This document shows, piece after piece, positions 7,387-13,841 of a stretch of 13,841 nt of DNA. The position numbers were made by a program, and so were the translations under genes. The notes beneath the pieces are model-generated. The model was not told the DNA's origin. It ran no database searches and worked only from the letters and a program-made list of their open reading frames with translations. The DNA is taken from contig CALBHI010000092.1 of assembly GCA_937894535.1 (NCBI GenBank), forward strand, positions 1 to 13,841, given 5' to 3'. The stretch's first letter is position 1. Each line of letters starts with the position of its first letter. This stretch comes from an uncultured Verrucomicrobiota bacterium. GTDB lineage: Bacteria > Verrucomicrobiota > Kiritimatiellia > CAIVKH01.

Positions 7387-7926
7387 ATGAGTGAAGCCAC
7401 CTACCATCACGCCCACGCCTTGTTGCCGACATTCCGCGACCAGCACGGAGTCAGCATCAGCGAGCACTCACATGCCGCCCCGATGTTGCTGGTCCTGCTG
7501 CGCCACGTCGGCTGCTCGTTCTGCCGCAAAGCCCTGCACGAGTTGTCCACCAGCATGAAACACATCACCGGTTGCGGGTACCGTGTCGGCCTGGTCCACA
7601 TGGATCCCGATGCCGACATGCAGGAGCAACTCAGCCTGTACGGGCTCGACACCCTGCCGCGGTTCCACGACGCCGACCGCGCCCTGTACCAGGCCCTCGG
7701 CCTGCACCGCGCCCCCCTGCTATCGGTCTTCAACCGCCATGTCTGGCGCAAAGGCAACGAGGCCCGGAAAAAGTACGGCCTCGCCCTGCCCAAGTCCGAT
7801 CCGCGCCAGTTGCCGGGCGCTTTCCTGATCGATCAGGGGCTGATCGTCGCCGGCGAAGCCACCCTTTCGCCCGACGAACACCCGGACTTCATCGCCCTGC
7901 TCATCCGCTCCGAAGCCGTCGCCTGA
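7387..7926 (+). CDS. Peroxiredoxin-like thioredoxin-fold protein with a CxxC motif
   Basis: This 179-residue protein resembles the AhpC/TSA_2 (peroxiredoxin-like) group. After a strand-forming stretch (PMLLVLLRH), it carries C43-SF-C46, followed by a helix, as in thioredoxin-fold redox proteins. Later segments are MDPDADMQEQLSLYGLD, a region rich in basic residues, and LPGAFLIDQGLIVAGE, which matches the 'GxFLIDxGxI' strand typical of the fold. It has no signal peptide, so it should act in the cytoplasm, probably as a thiol peroxidase or disulfide reductase; the substrate is unknown. The ATG at 7387 follows CGGAGA at good spacing; the longer frame from 7267 overlaps the anti-sigma gene and was rejected. 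Its position after the ECF/ZAS pair suggests membership of that regulon. Confidence 0.75.
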   Translation: MSEATYHHAHALLPTFRDQHGVSISEHSHAAPMLLVLLRHVGCSFCRKALHELSTSMKHITGCGYRVGLVHMDPDADMQEQLSLYGLDTLPRFHDADRALYQALGLHRAPLLSVFNRHVWRKGNEARKKYGLALPKSDPRQLPGAFLIDQGLIVAGEATLSPDEHPDFIALLIRSEAVA

Positions 7927-7960
7927 CCACCCCGACCCGCGTATTTTCCACCGCCCCCAC

Positions 7961-7989
7961 TGGACGCCAGCGGGAAAGTGGACTATATT
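7961..7989 (+). promoter_or_regulatory. Sigma-70-like promoter of the superoxide dismutase gene
   Basis: TGGACG (7961-7966), a 17-bp spacer and TATATT (7984-7989) match the consensus at 4 and 5 of 6 positions. Transcription would begin near 7996, giving a leader of about 22 nt that carries AGGAG seven bases before the ATG. Confidence 0.6.
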
Positions 7990-8017
7990 GGTCGCAATTC
8001 AACCCAGGAGACATGAC

Positions 8018-8644
<627 letters not shown>

Positions 8645-8670
8645 TCGCCCGGCCGTTCCCCATCAACCGA

Positions 8671-8700
8671 AGCCGCGTTCATCCGAACGCGGCTTTTTTA
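8671..8700 (+). terminator. Intrinsic terminator after sodA
   Basis: AGCCGCGTTC (8671-8680) and GAACGCGGCT (8685-8694) form a perfect 10-bp stem with loop ATCC, followed directly by TTTTTA. It separates the plus-strand genes from the convergent minus-strand genes ending at 8711. Read on the minus strand the stem has no T-run after it, so it should work mainly in the plus direction. Confidence 0.92.
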
Positions 8701-8710
8701 TTACCCCGCC

Positions 8711-8956
8711 TCAGCGTGCCGCGACTTCCGGCCGGGCCTCCTGCGAGGTGCCGCGTACCGGGCGGCCGGCGATCCACCAGGCGGGCAGGAACAACGCGGT
8801 CGGAACACCGAACAACAGCAGATCCGCGCCCGGGTTGACCCGCGGCGTCGAACCATCCGACCACGAGCGAAACATCAACGCCATAGTCGCCAACGCCACT
8901 GATCCCACGGCATACACCCACACAACGAACCGCGCTGTCATGTTCACGTTATTCAC
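8711..8956 (-). CDS. Small hypothetical protein with two membrane helices
   Basis: This protein of 81 residues (76 if the ATG at 8941 is used) is not recognised. Two hydrophobic stretches are clear: about 8-29 (ARFVVWVYAVGSVALATMALMF is the core region) and about 45-63 (ADLLLFGVPTALFLPAWWIAG). The C-terminus is short and polar. The GTG at 8956 overlaps the TGA of the upstream gene (GTGA), which favours translational coupling and membership of the minus-strand run; ATG at 8941 is the alternative start. It is the last gene before the convergent sodA terminator. Function unknown. Confidence 0.55.
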   Translation of the reverse strand: MNNVNMTARFVVWVYAVGSVALATMALMFRSWSDGSTPRVNPGADLLLFGVPTALFLPAWWIAGRPVRGTSQEARPEVAAR

Positions 8957-10035
8957 TCAATTGGCAACGAGTTCAACTGGTGCGACGGAAAGGTTTCGCC
9001 GCCGGGTTGCAGGTTGGGTCGGCCAACAGGGTTCGACACGTAGGTTAAACCGACCGCCGCGGTTTGCTTCTCATGGTCGTACCAAGCATCGATCGTCATC
9101 CGCGTGTACACCCGCCCGCCCCTGGAGCGAATGAAAACCGCATGCCGCTGATCACCCGCTGAGATGTCCATGCGGTGCTCCGCGGTGTATCCCTCGTCTG
9201 GCGCAATGAAGCCGGCACAGGGCACTTCGGCAAGGCCACCATCGACCGCCTCGATGCGCAGGTGAACGGAGCCTGCCGGTTCCTGGGGAACAATCGATAT
9301 AATGACATCTCCATCCAGGGGCGATGGCATCCCATCGACCGGCACCAGCACATGCCGGCCGGTTGGACGAAACACATTGAAAAGGTACCGCTTGCCGTCC
9401 TGTGGAATGCGCAAGTGGACCTCCTGGTCAACGAGTTGGTCCGGCGCGCCCTGCTGCTTCCACAGCACAAACTCCGCCGGTCCGTGGCCGACGGGCCGGG
9501 CGGATGGATTCAGCACCGCCACCTCGGCATCGGCATAGAACACGAGGTGGTGTTGCTGCCCTTCATCGAATACATACCCCGGAGCTTCGATGGCTTGCAC
9601 GCTGATCCAGCGCCCAACCCCGCCGTTCATCGTAAATTGGCCGGACGGTTCCGACCGTGCGTGAACAGGCCGCTTCGTCGCCTGAAGACGATAAAATCCG
9701 ATGCCGATTACCCGCTCCTCGTGCACCACGGCATGGATCTCGGCATCCGGGACGGGATTTCCGTCCTGATCCACAATCCGACCAACGAGCACCAATGCCC
9801 CGCTCTGGTCGTCCAACTGTTCCTTGTGTACTTCGGCCCGACGCTTGACCTCGTCCAAGTACACGTCGAAAGCCGCATCCTTATCCTCGTCGAACCGCTC
9901 CCGCCATGAATCCCCCTGCGACTGATCAACGCCCGATGGCGCAACACCGTCCGGAGCCGACAACGCAACCCGACCATCCGCGAGCAAGGCGATCAATCCG
10001 ACGATTCGCAGCCAGGTATAGATTCGCTTGATCAT
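8953..10035 (-). CDS. Secreted protein with a carboxypeptidase-regulatory-like domain (paralogue of the next upstream gene)
   Basis: From the ATG at 10035 the protein has 360 residues (a GTG at 10044 would add three). A signal peptide is clear (MIKRIYTWLRIVGLIALLADG, cleavage probably after ALSA). A charged helical stretch (RERFDEDKDAAFDVYLDE) comes next. It leads to a beta-sandwich of the carboxypeptidase-regulatory kind (LVGRIVDQDGNPVPDAEI), which is a binding or scaffold fold rather than an enzyme. The C-terminal half aligns with the product of 10141-11199: PDEGY, VFIRSRGGRVYTRMTID, TYVSNPVGRPN. Only one cysteine is visible in the mature part, and there is no lipobox. It probably acts outside the inner membrane. 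The partner or ligand is unknown; the hydrolase encoded two genes upstream is a candidate. Confidence 0.75.
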   Translation of the reverse strand: MIKRIYTWLRIVGLIALLADGRVALSAPDGVAPSGVDQSQGDSWRERFDEDKDAAFDVYLDEVKRRAEVHKEQLDDQSGALVLVGRIVDQDGNPVPDAEIHAVVHEERVIGIGFYRLQATKRPVHARSEPSGQFTMNGGVGRWISVQAIEAPGYVFDEGQQHHLVFYADAEVAVLNPSARPVGHGPAEFVLWKQQGAPDQLVDQEVHLRIPQDGKRYLFNVFRPTGRHVLVPVDGMPSPLDGDVIISIVPQEPAGSVHLRIEAVDGGLAEVPCAGFIAPDEGYTAEHRMDISAGDQRHAVFIRSRGGRVYTRMTIDAWYDHEKQTAAVGLTYVSNPVGRPNLQPGGETFPSHQLNSLPIE

Positions 10036-10140
10036 ACCAACCACAATCGATGCCAGAGCCTATCCCTGGTTACGAAATTATCCGAAGAACAAGCCAAACG
10101 GTCAGCCTCCACGTAACGCTTGTTATGCTGACGGTGAGCA

Positions 10141-11199
10141 TCAATCAACGCCAAGAGATTCAGCCAACCGTGCATCGTGATCATTCTTGCTTGGTCGTCC
10201 GCCATGGTTAATTTCAGACCGCGCTTCCGTCGCCAGTTGTTCGATAACGTCCCATCGTGAACCAATATCCCTAATCGGTTCAAAACTGCGGGAGCCATAA
10301 GGATTTGCCGCCATCTCGTACGAAACAACACATGAGTCCGGGCGGAGTGAGTAATCAAACATAAATCGTGTAAACAGGCCGGGAGTTCGCGACCGCACAT
10401 AAAGATAGGTCGGAGTGTTGTTCTCAAACGACACCGTTCGCGACGCTTCCTGATGGTATCCGTTGTCAGGGGCCTCAAGGAGCAACGTGTTGGTTGCCAT
10501 GATTCCACCATCGCTAGCTGGTGCACGAAACACCACCAGCCATCCCCCATTGCTTTCGTCAAAAGAAACATCAATCTGTATGTCGGGATAAAATTGGTCG
10601 TGCGTCAACATTATGGATTCGGACAACGGCAACCACGTGTTTCGATAGATGTCATATCTCACGGATAAGGGCATCTTCGTCGTAACATCGGCGAGGTCGG
10701 CTTCGGCGGTGACAAGAAGTGTTGAATCCCGGATTGCGTGCAAGCGCATGACGAGCCGATTTGTCGGCGATGTTCGATTCTGCGTTATGTCATCCACCGA
10801 TACGCCGCCGAAATCTTGTTGTTTTCTTTCATAGAGGAACCCTTCTCGCGTCACCTCCCGAACAGAAGCACGCATTGCTTTTTCATGAAACTCCCAAAGT
10901 CCATCGCCATCCGACACCACGATTGTTTTCCGCATGGCCCCAGGATATGGAACGGAATACTCCTGCCAGCTAACAAGGATTTCGGCCCGAGCAACGGGCA
11001 TACCCTTGTCATCAACGACCGCGCCGTAAACATGAATTTCGCGCGCGGCCCACTCCGCAGTGGTTTTATCAACATGATTTGACCCGACAAAGCCATTATC
11101 TACAGCGTAAAGGATCGGCGGGTTCCATAAAACTACATGAATAAATAGCACCCAAACAACAGCTGCTTCTCTTCTTATAATCATAGTACGCACACCCAT
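10141..11199 (-). CDS. Secreted hypothetical protein with a carboxypeptidase-regulatory-like domain (divergent paralogue)
   Basis: This 352-residue protein has a signal peptide (core AAVVWVLFIHVVLW, probable cleavage after ILYA). The regulatory-like motif is VYGAVVDDKGMPVARAEI near residues 57-75. The C-terminal half shares PDNGY, LYVRSRTPGLFTRFMFD and ANPYG, in the same order and spacing as the product of 8953-10035, so the two genes are an old duplication. It starts at the overlapping TAATG with the hydrolase stop (11199-11201), so it is translationally coupled to the hydrolase. ATG at 11184 is an alternative start. The gene is AT-richer than its downstream paralogue. No catalytic motif is seen. 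A role as chaperone, inhibitor or partner of the hydrolase is possible but unproved. Confidence 0.7.
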   Translation of the reverse strand: MGVRTMIIRREAAVVWVLFIHVVLWNPPILYAVDNGFVGSNHVDKTTAEWAAREIHVYGAVVDDKGMPVARAEILVSWQEYSVPYPGAMRKTIVVSDGDGLWEFHEKAMRASVREVTREGFLYERKQQDFGGVSVDDITQNRTSPTNRLVMRLHAIRDSTLLVTAEADLADVTTKMPLSVRYDIYRNTWLPLSESIMLTHDQFYPDIQIDVSFDESNGGWLVVFRAPASDGGIMATNTLLLEAPDNGYHQEASRTVSFENNTPTYLYVRSRTPGLFTRFMFDYSLRPDSCVVSYEMAANPYGSRSFEPIRDIGSRWDVIEQLATEARSEINHGGRPSKNDHDARLAESLGVD

Positions 11200-13631
11200 T
11201 ATGGCTTTTTTTTCGTCAAAAGGCGTGCGTCTCTGCGCACTCTATTCCAGAATGACCATTGTTCTGGAATTGAAGAACGAAACTGCTTGCTGTGAGAGTA
11301 GTGTTCATCATCGTAAAGAAGGTCTTGCTCTAGGTTCCAGCAACTAAAAAGCTTGTGATCGACTGCTTGCTGGCCAAGTGCTCTAGATCGCGACTCCACA
11401 ATATATGAAAATATCTTGTGTAAATCATCATCATTATGGATCGAATACTTTGTATGACCGACCATTCCACGGACAAAACTGTCTACAGCTTCATCATACT
11501 GATCAATTCTGCCATAATACCAGAAGTAGTATGGAATAACATTGTCGGGCTTAAGCCAGTTGTTATTGACCCAGTGATCAAGGGCCCAGTCTAATTCGTT
11601 GTAGTAATTAAAAGACCTCATTACTTTCTTCGAATTGCTGTATAGGTAAGGCATTGCATCGATCCCATTATGAAAGTTTCTAATCACATTCGGAGTACAT
11701 TTTGGCTTCAGCAAACTTGGCAAAGATTCATCATAGTAATGACCCGAAATAGCAGCCTGACAAGCTATATATGTGTGAATTGGCAATCCCTCATACTTTC
11801 TTATCGCCTCCCCGGCGACAACGTTCCCCATGCTATGCGCCATAATCCTCAAGCTTCCGGTTTTATTTAGCTTATTGATTACACCGACGAGTGCCTCAGC
11901 AGATTGCCAAGAGCGAAATTCGCTGTTGTCGAAATGTCTTCCACCACTCAAGACATCCCAGAAATCAAAGTCTGCTAATGTCGGCCAACTGAATAAGGCG
12001 ACAGCGCCTTGATATCCCTGCCACCAAAGACGCTTGAACGTTGTCTCGACCCACTGAACCTTCTCATCATCTGTCATGTTCCATCCATGAATCAGGAGAA
12101 AGTTCTCTTGCGTGGCCGGCGTGTATCCTGAAGAGGGCTGCTGATGGGATGCTGTTTTACTGACGACACTTTCCCAACGATCTCCTGTAGCGGAGACAGT
12201 ATACTTATCATAGAACCAGGCAGCGTTGTGCAATGTCAACTGTATCGACTTGCGACATAAAACTAAATCATCACACCTTATCGTCAAAGTCAACTTGCCG
12301 ATGCCACCTTGCCGCCCTTCAATCAAAAAAGGTGAAACGCGATCATTAGACTTTATATACTTTAACGGCAATTGGCGTTCGGTTGCATCCACAACAAGCA
12401 ATCGCTTCTTTAATATCTGACTATTGGCAATATTGACATCTCGAAGATATGCAGACGATTCATTGACTGCTTCAAAAATGTTTATAGCAGGATTATTAGT
12501 TTCGCTTTCATATGATAGAAAAAATCCAATACCAGGCAAGCTTCTTGTCGTGTCATCAACTCGAATATGGAGCCGAGCGAAGTCTTCTAGGTCTCTTTTG
12601 CATGAAGAACTATTTGGTCTCGAATCAAAGCCAATGTAGTCATTTTCACAATCCGGCTCTCCCTTTCGATCATCCTCAACCCAAATGGTTTCTGTCTGAA
12701 GGTAGTGTCGCTCGTCGTGATCATTATTAACCCAGAAGAGATACGAGCCGTCCTCAGGATTGGAGAAGTCGATTGCATCATCTCGATTTCCATCCATGGC
12801 TATATCCAGACCAATTACGCTCACCCTTAACTTATCGACCAACCCGCCCGGTCCGGTTAAGGTAATTTCTGTCGACCCGGGGGCGACCCCTTCTACGTAG
12901 ATGACTTGATCGTCATAGCCCTTGTAGGCGTGCGTATTGCCACCGCCGCCTATCCGTGCGGAGTGGGTTTCGTTGGATGACACGAATGCCTTCCGCGGGG
13001 TTTCATACAGGTGCACGATGCTGTCATCCCAGGACAACTCCACTGGCATTCCCTTGGGTCGTACCAGATTGACGGCGATCATGGACGACTCCCCGGGAAC
13101 ATCATCATCGCTGAGATCTGGTATTCCGTCTTGATCGTCATCGTTATTGTTTACGCCCATGAATAAGCCGGGATTTACTTTCTGTCCCGGTGGAAGTTGA
13201 TTTCCAGCACGATTGATGAAAAGCGGCTCCGGATCGCCAACCACGATGCTTGGCCATCGCCGCTTGATGTTCAACTTCTCTTCGCCCGGCTTCTTTTTGG
13301 GCAATAGGTACTCGGTCACCTGAATGAGATGAGATCCATGTAGCGGTAATTGGGCACCATAGTATCGCCGAGCCCCCTTCGAGTAGCAAAGCGTCGCACC
13401 CTGCACGCTGTAGGAATGATGTCCCTTCCATGTCTTCAAGTGGCTTACCCTGACATAGGCCGGAATGGCTCCGTGGATCTGACCGAAGACAAAATTGTGA
13501 TCACGACGCCAGTCCTGCACAAAGCGGCCGTTGCTATGCTGCCGGTCGAAGGGTCGAGGTTCGGCAGACGCGCCCAACAGAAGACATTCGAAGGCCAAGA
13601 CCACAAGCAGGACCTGATTGCATCGCCTCAT
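11199..13631 (-). CDS. Secreted multidomain alpha/beta hydrolase (lipase/esterase-like)
   Basis: This 810-residue protein starts with a signal peptide (MRRCNQVLLVVLAFECLLLG, probable cleavage after ASA). Residues 160-178 hold a calcium-type aspartate run (NNNDDDQDGIPDLSDDD). Residues 240-275 look like a bacterial Ig-like (BIG) strand pattern (VEGVAPGSTEITLTG). Residues 276-310 contain MDGNRDDAIDF and SYLFWVNNDHDE, a module I associate with large secreted proteins of Verrucomicrobia. The C-terminal alpha/beta hydrolase begins near 510 with LLIHGWNM (oxyanion region H515-G516-W517). The nucleophile elbow is AHSMGN, S600. Plausible partners are an aspartate in NELDWALDHW (681-685) and H726 in GMVGHTKY. 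The start overlaps the upstream stop (ATGA) and the end overlaps the next start. DNA for residues beyond about 250 is clearly AT-richer than the 5' part. The substrate is unknown. Confidence 0.8.
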   Translation of the reverse strand: MRRCNQVLLVVLAFECLLLGASAEPRPFDRQHSNGRFVQDWRRDHNFVFGQIHGAIPAYVRVSHLKTWKGHHSYSVQGATLCYSKGARRYYGAQLPLHGSHLIQVTEYLLPKKKPGEEKLNIKRRWPSIVVGDPEPLFINRAGNQLPPGQKVNPGLFMGVNNNDDDQDGIPDLSDDDVPGESSMIAVNLVRPKGMPVELSWDDSIVHLYETPRKAFVSSNETHSARIGGGGNTHAYKGYDDQVIYVEGVAPGSTEITLTGPGGLVDKLRVSVIGLDIAMDGNRDDAIDFSNPEDGSYLFWVNNDHDERHYLQTETIWVEDDRKGEPDCENDYIGFDSRPNSSSCKRDLEDFARLHIRVDDTTRSLPGIGFFLSYESETNNPAINIFEAVNESSAYLRDVNIANSQILKKRLLVVDATERQLPLKYIKSNDRVSPFLIEGRQGGIGKLTLTIRCDDLVLCRKSIQLTLHNAAWFYDKYTVSATGDRWESVVSKTASHQQPSSGYTPATQENFLLIHGWNMTDDEKVQWVETTFKRLWWQGYQGAVALFSWPTLADFDFWDVLSGGRHFDNSEFRSWQSAEALVGVINKLNKTGSLRIMAHSMGNVVAGEAIRKYEGLPIHTYIACQAAISGHYYDESLPSLLKPKCTPNVIRNFHNGIDAMPYLYSNSKKVMRSFNYYNELDWALDHWVNNNWLKPDNVIPYYFWYYGRIDQYDEAVDSFVRGMVGHTKYSIHNDDDLHKIFSYIVESRSRALGQQAVDHKLFSCWNLEQDLLYDDEHYSHSKQFRSSIPEQWSFWNRVRRDARLLTKKKP

Positions 13632-13841
13632 GGTCGCACCACGCGAAGCAAGTAACTTCCATCCGCATGGGCATGGCTTCTCAGGGGCGACCCGGGAAAC
13701 TCGTCGGGGTTGAGCGGATCGGTTTTGGCCTCCTGCTCCATGGCATTGGTCCAGCCGTCGTCATCCGCATCCACCATGGCATCATCGAGACCAGGAACCA
13801 GGGACTGTGCATGAAGAGGGTCAAAACCATACATCACTTCT
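13628..13841 (-). CDS. C-terminal end of a secreted protein with a thrombospondin-type-3-like aspartate repeat (cut by window edge)
   Basis: The reading frame stays open to the end of the window, so only about 71 C-terminal residues are visible. EVMYGFDPL followed by VDADDDGWTNAMEQE and TDPLNPDEFP is the calcium-type repeat found at the ends of large secreted PVC proteins. The final residues (GSYLLRVVRP) resemble the closing strand of a beta domain. The GTG at 13837 is an internal codon, not a convincing start. The TGA overlaps the ATG of the hydrolase (ATGA at 13628-13631), so the two are translationally coupled. Confidence 0.7.
   Translation of the reverse strand, partial: EVMYGFDPLHAQSLVPGLDDAMVDADDDGWTNAMEQEAKTDPLNPDEFPGSPLRSHAHADGSYLLRVVRP

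Noticed and set aside
9175..9909. 244-residue plus-strand frame
   Set aside because: Antisense to the secreted protein gene, which has a signal peptide and a recognisable paralogue; no ribosome-binding site.
10032..10574. 180-residue minus-strand frame overlapping 10141-11199
   Set aside because: Out of frame with the better-supported gene, lacks a domain and is rich in Arg, Trp and Cys in a random-looking order.

Overview
The window looks like a chromosomal segment from a GC-rich member of the PVC group, probably Verrucomicrobiota in the broad sense. The evidence is the style of the NtrB/NtrC-like pair, the GT39-type membrane protein, the ECF factor with a small soluble zinc anti-sigma protein, and secreted proteins with aspartate-rich 'DxDxDG' motifs. 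This assignment is from recognition only; no marker gene or rRNA is present.

Region 1 (1-2045) is an IS110-family element of about 1.44 kb (about 81-1519) inserted in a non-coding tandem repeat. The repeat period is about 231-233 bp once the element is removed. The second repeat copy (1673-1822) is uninterrupted and serves as an in-window empty site. The element has a long structured left end (about 250 nt before the DEDD transposase gene) and a right end of about 10 nt. That is the layout of IS110-group elements whose left end encodes a bridge RNA. I see a fold of one hairpin plus two looped domains, short matches to the element ends and the target, and a perfect TTGACA at the right end that would make a promoter only in the excised circle.

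Region 2 (2046-8700, plus strand) is ordinary high-GC chromosome: a PAS histidine kinase overlapping a sigma-54-dependent response regulator (ATGA overlap); a GT-C/GT39-like membrane glycosyltransferase; an ECF sigma factor with a ZAS-type anti-sigma protein; a CxxC peroxiredoxin-like protein; and a Mn/Fe superoxide dismutase with a good sigma-70-like promoter and a strong intrinsic terminator. The last four genes look like a redox or oxidative-stress neighbourhood.

Region 3 (8711-13841, minus strand) is a convergent, mostly coupled run of five genes: the C-terminal end of a protein with a calcium-type aspartate repeat, an 810-residue secreted alpha/beta hydrolase, two secreted proteins that are distant paralogues of each other, and a small two-helix membrane protein. 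The 3' two thirds of the hydrolase gene and the next gene are visibly AT-richer than everything else, which suggests a recently acquired or swapped module. The hydrolase plus its duplicated secreted partners is the best candidate here for an undescribed system; the IS110 left-end RNA is the best candidate for a testable RNA-guided element.
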